Below, piece by piece: positions 35,745 to 44,441 of a stretch of DNA of 64,000 nt. The stretch's first letter is position 1. Every line of letters begins with the position of its first letter. The notes under the pieces were generated by a model. That model ran no database searches, had not been told where the DNA came from, and saw only the letters and a program-made list of their open reading frames with translations. Origin of the DNA: Pseudomonas sp. S09G 359. GTDB taxonomy: Bacteria > Pseudomonadota > Gammaproteobacteria > Pseudomonadales > Pseudomonadaceae. The DNA lies in NCBI RefSeq assembly GCF_002843605.1, contig NZ_CP025263.1, forward strand, positions 638,501-702,500, written 5' to 3'. A program made the translations under genes and the position numbers.

Positions 35745-36616
35745 GCAAGGAAGTCGTGCTTTCCGTGGAACACCTGATGATGCACTTCGGTGGCATCAAG
35801 GCCTTGAGCGACGTGAGCCTCAAGGTCGAACGCAACTCGATCTTCGCCCTGATCGGCCCCAACGGCGCCGGCAAGACCACGGTGTTTAACTGCCTCACCG
35901 GCTTTTACAAAGCCAGCGGTGGCAAGATCGAGCTCAACATCCGTGGCAAGCAAACCAATGTGATCCAACTGCTCGGCGAACGCTTCAAGGCCACCGACTT
36001 TGTATCGCCCAAAAGTTTTTTCAGCCGCGTGTACTACAAGATGTTCGGCGGCACCCACCTGGTGAACCGTGCAGGCCTGGCGCGAACTTTCCAGAACATT
36101 CGCCTGTTCAAGGAAATGTCGGTGCTGGAAAACCTGCTGGTGGCCCAGCACATGTGGGTCAACCGCAACATGTTGGCGGGCATTCTCAACACCAAGGGCT
36201 ACCGCAAGGCCGAAAGTGATGCGCTCGACCATGCGTTCTACTGGCTGGAAGTGGTCGACCTGGTGGACTGCGCCAACCGCCTGGCCGGTGAGCTTTCCTA
36301 CGGCCAGCAGCGCCGCCTGGAAATCGCCCGTGCCATGTGCACCCGACCGCAGATCATCTGCCTGGACGAACCAGCCGCCGGCCTCAACCCCCAGGAAACC
36401 GAGGCGCTCAGCGCGATGATTCGCCTGTTGCGCGACGAGCACGACCTGACGGTGGTGCTGATCGAACACGACATGGGCATGGTGATGAGTATTTCCGACC
36501 ACATCGTGGTGCTGGACCACGGCAACGTGATCGCCGAAGGCGGGCCGGAAGCGATCCGTAACGACCCGAAAGTGATTGCCGCCTACCTGGGCGCTGACGA
36601 AGAGGAGCTGGTATGA
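35741..36616 (+). CDS. livG: LIV-type ABC transporter ATP-binding protein (LivG family)
   Basis: The 291-residue ATPase has Walker A GPNGAGKTT (residues 39-47), signature LSYGQQRRLEIARAM, Walker B ICLDEPAAGLNP and switch-loop IEHDMGMVM. LivG proteins are longer than LivF because of an insert after Walker A, seen here around residues 65-110. It overlaps both neighbours by 4 bases, consistent with coupled translation of a complex. Confidence 0.94.
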   Translation: MSKEVVLSVEHLMMHFGGIKALSDVSLKVERNSIFALIGPNGAGKTTVFNCLTGFYKASGGKIELNIRGKQTNVIQLLGERFKATDFVSPKSFFSRVYYKMFGGTHLVNRAGLARTFQNIRLFKEMSVLENLLVAQHMWVNRNMLAGILNTKGYRKAESDALDHAFYWLEVVDLVDCANRLAGELSYGQQRRLEIARAMCTRPQIICLDEPAAGLNPQETEALSAMIRLLRDEHDLTVVLIEHDMGMVMSISDHIVVLDHGNVIAEGGPEAIRNDPKVIAAYLGADEEELV

Positions 36617-37329
36617 GTGCACCTATCCTCGAAATGAAGGACCTGGACGTGTTCTACGGCCCGATCCAGGCCCTGAAAAAAGTCTCGCTGCACATCAACG
36701 AAGGCGAAACCGTGAGCCTGATCGGCTCCAACGGTGCGGGTAAATCCACGTTGCTGATGTCGATCTTCGGCCAGCCGCGGGCCGAGTCGGGGCAGATTCT
36801 GTACAACGGCGTCGACATTACCCAAAAGTCGTCCCACTACATCGCCTCCAACGGCATTGCGCAGTCGCCGGAAGGGCGGCGGGTGTTCCCCGACATGACC
36901 GTCGAGGAAAACCTGCTGATGGGCACCATCCCGATTGGGGATAAGTTCGCCCAGGAAGACATGCAGCGCATGTTCGAGCTGTTTCCACGGCTCAAGGAGC
37001 GGCGTACCCAGCGCGCCATGACCATGTCCGGCGGCGAGCAGCAAATGCTCGCCATCGCCCGCGCGCTGATGAGCCGGCCCAAGCTGTTGCTGCTGGACGA
37101 GCCGAGCCTGGGCCTGGCGCCGATTGTGGTGAAGCAGATCTTCGCCACCCTGCGCGAGCTGGCGGCGACCGGGATGACTATCTTCCTGGTGGAACAGAAC
37201 GCCAACCACGCGCTGCGCTTGTCGGACCGGGCGTATGTGATGGTCAACGGTGAGATTCGCCTGACAGGCACCGGTAAGGAATTGCTGGTGAATGAGGAAG
37301 TGCGCAACGCCTATTTGGGTGGCCACTGA
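36613..37329 (+). CDS. livF: LIV-type ABC transporter ATP-binding protein (LivF family)
   Basis: The 238-residue second ATPase has Walker A GSNGAGKST, signature MSGGEQQMLAIARAL, Walker B LLLLDEPSLGLAP and VEQNANHALRLS. Its length and the family-typical QSPEGRRVFPDMTVEENL fit LivF. It is last in the operon; a REPIN follows instead of a clear T-tailed terminator. Confidence 0.94.
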   Translation: MSAPILEMKDLDVFYGPIQALKKVSLHINEGETVSLIGSNGAGKSTLLMSIFGQPRAESGQILYNGVDITQKSSHYIASNGIAQSPEGRRVFPDMTVEENLLMGTIPIGDKFAQEDMQRMFELFPRLKERRTQRAMTMSGGEQQMLAIARALMSRPKLLLLDEPSLGLAPIVVKQIFATLRELAATGMTIFLVEQNANHALRLSDRAYVMVNGEIRLTGTGKELLVNEEVRNAYLGGH

Positions 37330-37352
37330 TTTAAATAACAGCGAAGTTCTGC

Positions 37353-37443
37353 TGTGGGAGGGGGCTTGCCCCCGATAGCGGTGTGTCAGTTTCAGATGTT
37401 TTGACTGACAAATAGCTATCGGGGGCAAGCCCCCTCCCACATT
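37353..37443. repeat. REPIN after livF
   Basis: TGTGGGAGGGGGCTTGCCCCC and its inverted GGGGGCAAGCCCCCTCCCACA are complete on both arms. Confidence 0.88.
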
Positions 37444-37452
37444 TGTTTTGTG

Positions 37453-37954
37453 TGATCCACAAGACCCGCTTCCAAATTGTGGAAAACAAATCCAGCCTGC
37501 CTCCAAAGCGCGACATATAGCCGCCGCAAATCCCTGTTTTGTCACAGTTTTGACTTGTCCCCATCCGCTGTGGAACCGGCTGTGGGTAACGTGGGTGTAG
37601 CTGGCTGCAAGCCTCTGATTACGGGGTCTCCAGCGCGATGGTTGTTTTTTGATCAGCGGCTTTTTCGCGACCGACCACGGGGTTTGTCAACCTGTTTAAA
37701 GACACAGGTATATGACCGAAATATGTCCCGCCAGCCTGTGGATAAGTCTGTGACTAAACTCTGGAAAGACTGCCGCAGGGGCCGGAATGACTGGCCTGGA
37801 GCCATCGTTCGGATTTTTCCTTTCGGCATGGGCCTACATACGCCTGGGCCCAGGTCAAGCAAAAAACTTTCTAAAACGGCCTGCAGCCCTTGTGAATAGA
37901 GGCCTGGGGCTTTTTGGAGTTGCCCCCAAAGACTGTGGGCGCAGTTGTGGATAA
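37453..37954. promoter_or_regulatory. Gene-free stretch with a cluster of DnaA-box-like sites
   Basis: The roughly 670 bases between the REPIN and the next gene hold no convincing coding sequence. Two perfect DnaA boxes (TTATCCACA on the minus strand) are at 37737-37745 and 37946-37954. Single-mismatch versions are at 37453-37461 (TGATCCACA), 37478-37486 (TTTTCCACA) and 37581-37589 (TTACCCACA). Also present are a 12-base palindrome CCTGGGCCCAGG (37843-37854) and the inverted pair GGCCTGCAGCC/GGCTGCAGGCC flanking the last box. This could titrate DnaA or be DnaA-regulated. The replication origin of pseudomonads is normally beside dnaA, which is not here. Confidence 0.5.
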
Positions 37955-38117
37955 CCTGCGCGCATATGGCTGCAGGCCACGGTTTATAAGGCGTTGCTCG
38001 GCATGATCAAAAAATGATCAGCTGTACATGAAGTTGTGCGCATAGCGGTTGCCGCAACCGCGGCGTAAGGGCATTCTGCTGGCTGATTTTTTTCCCGATG
38101 CCCGCAAGGAGAACACC

Positions 38118-38882
38118 ATGTCCGACACGCTGTTTATTACTGGCGCCACCTCAGGTTTCGGCGAAGCCTGCGCCCGTCGTTTCGCCGAAGCCGGCTGGAA
38201 ACTGGTGCTCACCGGCCGTCGTGCCGACCGTTTGAATGCGCTGGTCGAAGAGCTTTCCAAGCAGACCGAAGTGCACGGCCTGGTCGTGGACGTGCGTGAC
38301 CGCAAGGGCATGGAAGACGCCATCGCCAATCTGCCGCCGTCGTTCGCGAAGTTACGCGGCCTGATCAACAACGCCGGCCTGGCCGTGGGCACCGACCCTG
38401 CGCCCAAGTGCAGCCTCGACGATTGGGAAACCATGGTCGACACCAACATCAAGGGCCTGCTGACCACCACCAGCCTGCTGCTGCCACGCCTGATCGCCCA
38501 TGGCCGCGGCGCCGGCATCATCAACCTGGGTTCCATCGCCGGCAGCTACCCGTACCCGGGCAGCCACGTGTATGGCGGCTCCAAGGCGTTCGTGAAGCAG
38601 TTTTCGCTGAACCTGCGTTGCGACCTGCAAGGTACCGGTGTGCGTGTGACCAACATCGAGCCAGGCCTGTGCGAGAGCGAGTTCTCCCTGGTGCGCTTCG
38701 GCGGTGACCAGGCGCGCTACGACGCCACCTACGCCGGCGCCGAGCCGATCCAGCCGCAGGATATTGCCGACACGATCTTCTGGGTGCTCAACACCCCGGC
38801 GCACGTGAACATCAACCGCTTGGAGCTGATGCCGGTGAGCCAGACCTGGGCTGGGTTTGCGATTGAGCGTGGGGCCAAGTAA
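38118..38882 (+). CDS. Short-chain dehydrogenase, YdfG-like (3-hydroxy acid / malonic semialdehyde dehydrogenase)
   Basis: The 254-residue classical SDR has a cofactor site TGATSGFG (residues 8-15), NNAG motif (LINNAGLA) and catalytic Ser139-Tyr152-Lys156 (GSIAGSY, YGGSK). The Arg-rich LTGRRADRL after the first strand indicates NADP(H). Overall it resembles E. coli YdfG, which oxidises L-allo-threonine and related 3-hydroxy acids and reduces malonic semialdehyde. AAGGAG lies 7 bases before the ATG at 38118. Confidence 0.85.
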   Translation: MSDTLFITGATSGFGEACARRFAEAGWKLVLTGRRADRLNALVEELSKQTEVHGLVVDVRDRKGMEDAIANLPPSFAKLRGLINNAGLAVGTDPAPKCSLDDWETMVDTNIKGLLTTTSLLLPRLIAHGRGAGIINLGSIAGSYPYPGSHVYGGSKAFVKQFSLNLRCDLQGTGVRVTNIEPGLCESEFSLVRFGGDQARYDATYAGAEPIQPQDIADTIFWVLNTPAHVNINRLELMPVSQTWAGFAIERGAK

Positions 38883-38904
38883 GGCTTTAGACCGAGGCGC
38901 TGCC

Positions 38905-38985
38905 ATCGGGGGCAAGCCCCCTCCCACATTGACTGCATTTCAAAGTTGAAACTCGGTTGAATGTGGGAGAGGGCTTGCCCTCGAT
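38905..38985. repeat. REPIN between the dehydrogenase and CDF genes
   Basis: The left arm ATCGGGGGCAAGCCCCCTCCCACA is intact. The right arm TGTGGGAGAGGGCTTGCCCTCGAT has two compensating changes that keep its own stem paired. Confidence 0.83.
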
Positions 38986-39078
38986 GGAGTCAAATCGGCC
39001 AAAACACGGCATAAGGTACACTCCCCTCCTGAAAAACCCTCCGCATTGTGCGGTTTAAAGGTTTTGACGGGAGGAAAT

Positions 39079-39984
39079 GTGAGTAACCGAGGTGAGCAGT
39101 CACTGCTCAAACAATCGACCATCCTGATGTTCGCCGTTGCGATCGCGGGGATTGTCACGGGTGTGATATCCGGCGCCCAATCTATTCTGTTCGACGGCTT
39201 TTTCTCGCTGATCGCCACCGCCATCAAGGTGTTGATGCTGATCACGGCCAAGCTGATCGCGAAGAAAAGTAACGACCGCTTCCAGTTCGGCTATTGGCAC
39301 CTGGAGCCCATGGTGCTGTTGATCGAAGGCAGCTTCCTGCTGCTGATCGCTATCTATGCCTTCCTTAACGGTGTGTTCGGCATCATCAATGGCGGGCGCG
39401 AGATCGAGTTGGGCCTGGTGATCATCTACGCGGCGGTGTTTACCGTGGTGGAGTTCGCCTATTTCTTCTACGTGCGTTATCGCAACCGCAGGCTGAAATC
39501 CTCGCTGATCCAGTTCGACAACATCAGCTGGCTGGTGGACGCGATGCTCTCGGTGGGGTTGCTGATCAGCTTTCTTGCCGCGCTGTTGCTCAAGTCCCAG
39601 GGCTATGGCGAGTGGGCTGTGTATGTCGACCCGCTGATCCTCATCCTGCTGGCCCTGAGCATGCTGGCGCCGGCGTTCAAGATCCTGCGCCCGGCGCTGC
39701 GCGAGGTGCTGGGGATTGCCCCGGACCAACTGGACGACAAGGTTCGAGAAGTAATGGCCGCGGTACAGGCCAGGCATGGTTTCGACGACTATGTGTCCTA
39801 CGTGCAAAAGCACGGGCGGGCGCGGTTTATCGAGATTCATGTGGTATTGCCGGCGAATTACCCGGTGGATAACGTCGCGACGCTGGACGCCTTGCGCGAA
39901 GAGATATCCACAGGGCTCGGCACGCCGGATGCGGCGCGCTGGCTGACGATCAGTTTTACCGGGGATCGTAAGTGGGTTGCGTGA
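39079..39984 (+). CDS. CDF-superfamily transporter with non-canonical metal site
   Basis: The 301-residue protein has six hydrophobic helices and a cytoplasmic C-terminal domain (from about 205) as in cation diffusion facilitators. The usual TM2 motif D-x2-H-x3-D is replaced by FDGFFSLIATAI, losing the His and second Asp. TM5 keeps only FDNISWLVD. So it is either a divergent metal exporter or a CDF with another substrate. I start at GTG 39079 because GGGAGGAAAT lies immediately upstream; the in-frame upstream ATG at 39046 lacks a site. Confidence 0.8.
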   Translation: MSNRGEQSLLKQSTILMFAVAIAGIVTGVISGAQSILFDGFFSLIATAIKVLMLITAKLIAKKSNDRFQFGYWHLEPMVLLIEGSFLLLIAIYAFLNGVFGIINGGREIELGLVIIYAAVFTVVEFAYFFYVRYRNRRLKSSLIQFDNISWLVDAMLSVGLLISFLAALLLKSQGYGEWAVYVDPLILILLALSMLAPAFKILRPALREVLGIAPDQLDDKVREVMAAVQARHGFDDYVSYVQKHGRARFIEIHVVLPANYPVDNVATLDALREEISTGLGTPDAARWLTISFTGDRKWVA

Positions 39985-40026
39985 CAACCAGTTAGACCGA
40001 GGTGAGGCCTTCGGGGGCAAGACAGG

Positions 40027-41136
40027 TCACCCGAGATGCTGGACCAGCCCCTGATAGCAAGTCGCCAAATGATAAGGCGTGGTAGAAGGCATATCCCGCC
40101 GACTCACCTCACCCGTGGCATCCAGGCATTCATGCCAGCCTTTCCCATGCAGAAAATGCTGTTGCAGTGCCAGCAACTGGCGCTGCAACACTGCTTCACT
40201 TTCCGGTCGCAAAGTCAGTGCCCGCAGATATTCGGCCTGGGCCCAGATGCGCTGGGTGCCGTCGCGCACGGTGCCGTCCAGGGCCAGCATGCCACTGACC
40301 GCACCGCTTAACTTATCCACACCCTTTTGTTCGGCGTAGGCAAATGCGCGCGTCAGCGAGGCATGCAGCGGGGTGCCGCGCAGGACGGGCGATGATTCGA
40401 GCAAAAAGAACCATTCGAACTGGTGGCCGGGCTCAAACCAGTTATCCACAGCGCCCAGCGGTTTTTCCATCATCACGCCGTGCTGACGGTCGATGAAGCG
40501 CTTTTGCATGGCGTGGGCCAGGTCCAGCAGGGCGTCCTGGGTGATGGCGTCTTCACGCACGGCCAGCGTGGCGAGAAAGCCTTCGGCCAGGTGCATCAAC
40601 GGGTTTTGCAGCGGGCCGGACTTGAGCGATGACCAGTTGCGCTCCAACACCGCTTCGTACAGGCCGTCGCCGGTGGCGAAACGCTCGGCGACCACTTCCA
40701 GGGCGGCATCGAGCACCGACTCCACCAGCGGCTCGCGCACCTTGGCCCAGTAATGAGCGCAGGCAAAGATGATGAAGGCATGGGTGTAGAGGTCTTTGCG
40801 CTTGTCCAGCGGCTGCCCGGCCGGGTCGATGCTGTAGAACCAGCCGCCGTGCTCGGCGTCGTGGAAGTGCCGTTGCAGGGAGCGGAACAACGCGGCTGCG
40901 CGCTCCTCGGCAAAGGCTGCGCCGGGCTCGCCGATCAGACTGGCAAACAGGTACAGCTGTCGTGCGCAGGCCATGGCGCGGTAGCGTTGCGGCGGCAGCG
41001 GTTGGTGATCGGCGCCCAGCGCCTCGTAGGGCAGCGCCAACTCGGCATTCCAGCCCGGGCCTTGCCAGAGCGGCACGATCAGGTCATGGAAGTGGGTGAG
41101 CACGGAATTCAAGGCGGGTTGGAAAGCGCTGGGCAT
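40027..41136 (-). CDS. AGE-family epimerase/isomerase (N-acylglucosamine 2-epimerase-like)
   Basis: The 369-residue protein of the (alpha/alpha)6-barrel AGE superfamily has family blocks LYLFASLIG, GWFYSIDPAGQPLDKRKDLYTHAFIIFAC, NPLMHLAEGFLA and PGHQFEWFFLL with the conserved His residues. Relatives include mannose isomerase, sulfoquinovose isomerase and acylglucosamine epimerase; sequence alone does not fix the sugar. No signal peptide and no sugar transporter nearby. There is no strong Shine-Dalgarno before the ATG at 41136. Confidence 0.82.
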   Translation of the reverse strand: MPSAFQPALNSVLTHFHDLIVPLWQGPGWNAELALPYEALGADHQPLPPQRYRAMACARQLYLFASLIGEPGAAFAEERAAALFRSLQRHFHDAEHGGWFYSIDPAGQPLDKRKDLYTHAFIIFACAHYWAKVREPLVESVLDAALEVVAERFATGDGLYEAVLERNWSSLKSGPLQNPLMHLAEGFLATLAVREDAITQDALLDLAHAMQKRFIDRQHGVMMEKPLGAVDNWFEPGHQFEWFFLLESSPVLRGTPLHASLTRAFAYAEQKGVDKLSGAVSGMLALDGTVRDGTQRIWAQAEYLRALTLRPESEAVLQRQLLALQQHFLHGKGWHECLDATGEVSRRDMPSTTPYHLATCYQGLVQHLG

Positions 41137-41212
41137 TGGCTGGCGTCGTCACGGCAGGGGTGTAGGCGCGCATGGTAGCAGGCTTGGGAACAGTGGTGTC
41201 TGTGCCAAAGCT

Positions 41213-41248
41213 ATCGGGGGCGGTGCGACGGTTCGACTTGCCCCCGAT
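41213..41248. repeat. Solitary REP of the insertion-bearing type
   Basis: ATCGGGGGCGGTGCGACGG and TTCGACTTGCCCCCGAT run together as one short hairpin. It looks like a deletion product of a variant REPIN that retains the TCGAA...CACCGC block. Confidence 0.65.
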
Positions 41249-41271
41249 GAGGCCTTAAGCAGCCCCGCAAA

Positions 41272-41844
41272 TCACCCCGCCAGCAACCAAACCCCAGTCG
41301 CCGCCGAAGCCGCCCCGGCAATCCGCACCAACGGCGCTGCGGCCGCTGGCAGGAAGCGCACCACCGCATACCCGGCGGCGTGCAATACCGCAGTCGCACC
41401 GACAAACCCAGCGGCATACGCCCAAGGGTTGGACATGTCCGGCAGCTCCAGGCCGTGAGCCACACCGTGGAACAGCGCAAACAGCGCCGTGGCACCTACC
41501 GCCATAAACAGCGGTGGCCGCACCGCCAATGCGACAGCCAGGCCCAGGGCCAGTACCGAGGCGGCAATCCCGCTTTCCAGCGCCGGCAATTGCAGGCCTT
41601 CAAAACCCAGCACGCCGCCAATCAGCATGGTGCCCACGAAGGTGCACGGCAGGGCCCAGCGCGCAGCGCCTTTTTGTTGCGCGGCCCACAAACCGACCGC
41701 GACCATGGCCAGCAAGTGGTCGATCCCGCTCAGGGGGTGGCTGATCCCGGCAAACAGGCCGTTGTCGCCGTGGCCCGGATGGGCGAAGGCCAGGGCGGGG
41801 GCGAGCAGCAGTACGGCGGCTGCGAAGAGTTTTTTGAGGCTCAT
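41272..41844 (-). CDS. ureJ: HupE/UreJ family membrane protein
   Basis: The 190-residue protein has a signal-like N-terminus and about six hydrophobic helices. Its mature start AHPGHGDNGLFAGISHPLSGIDHLLAMVAVG carries the HPxxGxDHxL motif of HupE/UreJ proteins, thought to take up nickel or cobalt for urease or hydrogenase. It follows ureG after 22 bases on the same strand, so it is the last gene of ureE-F-G-J. Confidence 0.92.
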   Translation of the reverse strand: MSLKKLFAAAVLLLAPALAFAHPGHGDNGLFAGISHPLSGIDHLLAMVAVGLWAAQQKGAARWALPCTFVGTMLIGGVLGFEGLQLPALESGIAASVLALGLAVALAVRPPLFMAVGATALFALFHGVAHGLELPDMSNPWAYAAGFVGATAVLHAAGYAVVRFLPAAAAPLVRIAGAASAATGVWLLAG

Positions 41845-41866
41845 GGACAGGTTCCTTATAGGGTGA

Positions 41867-42481
41867 TCAGGCGGCGGTCAGCAGGCCTTGGCGTTCGATA
41901 AAGGCGACGATGTCATCCAGGCCGACACCGGTTTTCTGGTTGCTGAATACAAAGGGTTTGCCGTTGCGCATGCGCTGGGTGTCGCTGTTCATCAGCTCCA
42001 GCGAGGCACCGACCAGCGGCGCGAGGTCGATCTTGTTGATCACCAGCAGGTCGGATTTGCAGATACCCGGCCCGCCCTTGCGCGGCAGCTTGTCACCGGC
42101 GGACACATCGATCACGTAGATGGTCAGGTCCGACAGCTCCGGGCTGAACGTGGCCGAGAGGTTGTCGCCGCCAGACTCCACCAGGATCAGGTCGAGGCCG
42201 GGGAAGCGGCGGTTGAGCTGGTCTACAGCCTCGAGGTTGATCGAAGCGTCTTCACGGATTGCGGTGTGCGGGCAGCCGCCGGTTTCCACGCCGATGATGC
42301 GCTCGGGCGCAAGGGCCTGGTTGCGCACCAGGAAGTCGGCGTCTTCACGGGTGTAAATGTCGTTGGTGACTACCGCCAGGTTGTAGCGATCGCGCAGGGC
42401 TAGGCACAGGGCCAGGGTCAGGGCCGTTTTGCCGGAGCCCACCGGGCCGCCGATGCCAACGCGCAAAGGTTGTGTGTTCAT
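41867..42481 (-). CDS. ureG: Urease accessory GTPase UreG
   Basis: The 204-residue SIMIBI GTPase delivers nickel to apo-urease with UreD-UreF. The P-loop GGPVGSGKT (about 11-19), the nickel-binding CPH motif in [25 protein letters not shown] and the guanine motif VINKIDLA are all intact. AGGAG lies 7 bases before the ATG. It follows ureF after 11 bases. Confidence 0.97.
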   Translation of the reverse strand: MNTQPLRVGIGGPVGSGKTALTLALCLALRDRYNLAVVTNDIYTREDADFLVRNQALAPERIIGVETGGCPHTAIREDASINLEAVDQLNRRFPGLDLILVESGGDNLSATFSPELSDLTIYVIDVSAGDKLPRKGGPGICKSDLLVINKIDLAPLVGASLELMNSDTQRMRNGKPFVFSNQKTGVGLDDIVAFIERQGLLTAA

Positions 42482-42492
42482 GCATGCTTCTC

Positions 42493-43167
42493 CTAGGAAC
42501 GGAACAGGCGGCTGTACTGGCGCTCATGGGCCATGCACGCCAGGGACAGGCCAAAGGCGGCGCTGCCGAAATGGTTGGGGTCGATCTGCCCGGCGTCCTG
42601 CTGGGCCTGTTGCAACAGGGGCAACAGTTCGCTGGTCAGGCGCTGTGCGGCTTGCTGGCCCAGGGGCAGGGTTTTCATCAGCACGGCCAATTGGTTTTCC
42701 AGCCAGCTCCAGAGCCAGGCGGCGAGGGCGTCGTCGGCGCTGATGCTCCACGCGCGCGCTGCCAGCGCCCAGCCCAGGGCCAGGTGCGGCTCGGCGAGGT
42801 GTTCAAGAAAGCTGCGTGCGGCGGCGTCCAGTTCGGGCAAGCCATTAAGCAGTTGCTGCAGGGAGTAGCCCATCTGCCGGCTCTCCTGATACAGCTCGCG
42901 CGTCTCGCGGCTGGCGCGATGCTCTTCGCACAATTGTGTCAAGCGCGGCCAGTCCTGGTCGGCCGCGGCACGGCAATGGGCGAGCAACAGCGGCGCTTCG
43001 AAGCGCGCCAGGTTGAGCAGCAACTGGTCGCTGATCCAGCGCCGCGCACTGGCGGCATCCTTCACCCGGCCGTTTTCCACGGCCATTTCCAGCCCTTGGG
43101 AGTAGCTGTAGCCGCCAATCGGCAATTGTGGGCTGGCCAGACGCAGCAACGCCCAGGCTGGGTTCAT
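42493..43167 (-). CDS. ureF: Urease accessory protein UreF
   Basis: The 224-residue all-helical protein bridges UreD and UreG in the urease activation complex. Typical segments are [21 protein letters not shown] at the N-terminus and [12 protein letters not shown] in the middle. Its start overlaps the ureE stop by 4 bases. Confidence 0.95.
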   Translation of the reverse strand: MNPAWALLRLASPQLPIGGYSYSQGLEMAVENGRVKDAASARRWISDQLLLNLARFEAPLLLAHCRAAADQDWPRLTQLCEEHRASRETRELYQESRQMGYSLQQLLNGLPELDAAARSFLEHLAEPHLALGWALAARAWSISADDALAAWLWSWLENQLAVLMKTLPLGQQAAQRLTSELLPLLQQAQQDAGQIDPNHFGSAAFGLSLACMAHERQYSRLFRS

Positions 43168-43664
43168 AGGCGTACGCCGAACTGGTGCAGCTTGGGCGGG
43201 TAATTGAAATCTTCATCGCCATGGCGCGAGTGATGATGGCCACCGCCATAGGCACCATGTTCCGGCTGGAACGGTGATTCGAGCGTCTCGGTGTGGGCGC
43301 CCAATTGCTCAAGCATGGCCTTGAGCACGTAGTCATCGAGCAGACGCAACCAGCCATCCCCGACTTGTAACGCCACATGGCGATTACCGAGGTGATAGGC
43401 GGCGCGGGTCAGTTCGAAGGCACTGCTGCAGGTGACGTGCAGCAGTTGTTCAGGACGCGCGCACACACGTACGACCCGTCCGTCTTCGGCCTGTAGGAAT
43501 TCACCATCGTGCAACGGCGGCTGGCCGCGCTCCAAGAACAGGCCGACGTCTTCACCGTCGGCACTGAAACAGCGCAGGCGGCTTTTGCTGCGTGCCTCGA
43601 AATTCAGCAGCAGTTCGGCGGCCCAGACGGCCTGGGGGGCGATTCGGCGGTGGATCACCAGCAT
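43164..43664 (-). CDS. ureE: Urease accessory nickel metallochaperone UreE
   Basis: The 166-residue protein has an N-terminal peptide-binding domain, a metal-binding domain with the conserved AYHLGNRH segment, and a moderately His-rich tail (GGGHHHSRHGDED) for extra nickel. It is the first gene of ureE-F-G-J. GGAAG lies 7 bases before the ATG. This accessory cluster is about 14 kb from the ureDABC cluster. Confidence 0.95.
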   Translation of the reverse strand: MLVIHRRIAPQAVWAAELLLNFEARSKSRLRCFSADGEDVGLFLERGQPPLHDGEFLQAEDGRVVRVCARPEQLLHVTCSSAFELTRAAYHLGNRHVALQVGDGWLRLLDDYVLKAMLEQLGAHTETLESPFQPEHGAYGGGHHHSRHGDEDFNYPPKLHQFGVRL

Positions 43665-43700
43665 CAGAAATCTTCCAGCTATGAGCGATGAAAGACCTAG

Positions 43701-43716
43701 AGCAAGGGGCTTGCCA
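43701..43716 (-). promoter_or_regulatory. Possible sigma-54 promoter of ureE (or a degenerate REP)
   Basis: On the minus strand TGGCAA-N5-TTGCT matches the RpoN pattern with one change and would start transcription about 25 bases before ureE. However, its GGCAAGCCCC core is the same as a REP core, so a decayed REP is an equally good reading. Confidence 0.3.
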
Positions 43717-43941
43717 ACCCCGGTTGAGGGTAAGAATTACCTGTAGGCAGGTACGCCAGCGCCACCAAAGAGGGCGTGAAAAGAGCGCAGGCGTGACCTG
43801 TAATGGTGCGCGCGTTTGCGTAGTGCACTTATCGCGGGCGTTTTGGGACTTTTCCTACGCATGCCTAAGAGTCGGCGTTCAATAGCTTGCCTGGCGTTTC
43901 ACTAGCCTATGCGCCGTGTTTAATTCACTGCGACGGTTTTC

Positions 43942-44436
43942 ATGCTCAAGTCATTTTATGTGTTGGTCATTGTCAGCCTGGTTTTCGCAGTTGCGCCTGC
44001 TTTGGCCAATTTAAAACCCCAGGCAGCCTTCGATACTGCGCCGCACCCCGCCATCGACAATGTGATCGACCGCGCCCATGCGTTGCTCGGCACGCCTTAC
44101 AAGAACGGTGGTACCGCGGTGGAGCAAGGGTTTGATTGCAGCGCCTTCCTGGTCTATTTGTTCAAGACCGAAGCCAATATCCGTTTACCTCGCACCACGA
44201 TGGCGATGCATCGCTCCAGCGCCGCGACCATCCAGCGTGCGGCACTGAAGCCGGGCGATGCGGTGTTTTTTCGCGGTAATGGGCGCCGCCAGGTCAGCCA
44301 TGTCGGGCTTTATATCGGCGAAGGCAAATTCATCCATGCGCCCCGCACCGGCAAGCGCGTGCGGATTGATTCGCTGAACAATACATATTGGAAAAAGTAT
44401 TACACCAGCGCCAAGCGTTTCCATTCGGCGGGCTGA
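43942..44436 (+). CDS. NlpC/P60 family (C40) peptidoglycan hydrolase
   Basis: The 164-residue precursor has a signal peptide (about 1-23, cleaved at ALA-N). The NlpC/P60 domain has catalytic Cys66 in FDCSAFLVY, His120 in SHVGLYIG and His132 in FIHAP, the standard Cys-His-His triad. It probably cuts stem peptides of peptidoglycan in the periplasm. The convergent regulator gene ends 5 bases after it. No recognisable targeting domain is present. Confidence 0.9.
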   Translation: MLKSFYVLVIVSLVFAVAPALANLKPQAAFDTAPHPAIDNVIDRAHALLGTPYKNGGTAVEQGFDCSAFLVYLFKTEANIRLPRTTMAMHRSSAATIQRAALKPGDAVFFRGNGRRQVSHVGLYIGEGKFIHAPRTGKRVRIDSLNNTYWKKYYTSAKRFHSAG

Positions 44437-44441
44437 TCGGC

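Noticed and set aside
37477..37899. A 140-codon frame in the gene-free region before the short-chain dehydrogenase
   Set aside because: The product is Arg/Ser/Pro-rich with no recognisable motif, there is no ribosome binding site, and it runs across the DnaA-box repeats.
37453..37954. Calling the DnaA-box cluster the chromosomal origin
   Set aside because: Pseudomonas origins lie beside dnaA/rpmH, absent here, and I see no AT-rich unwinding element next to the boxes.
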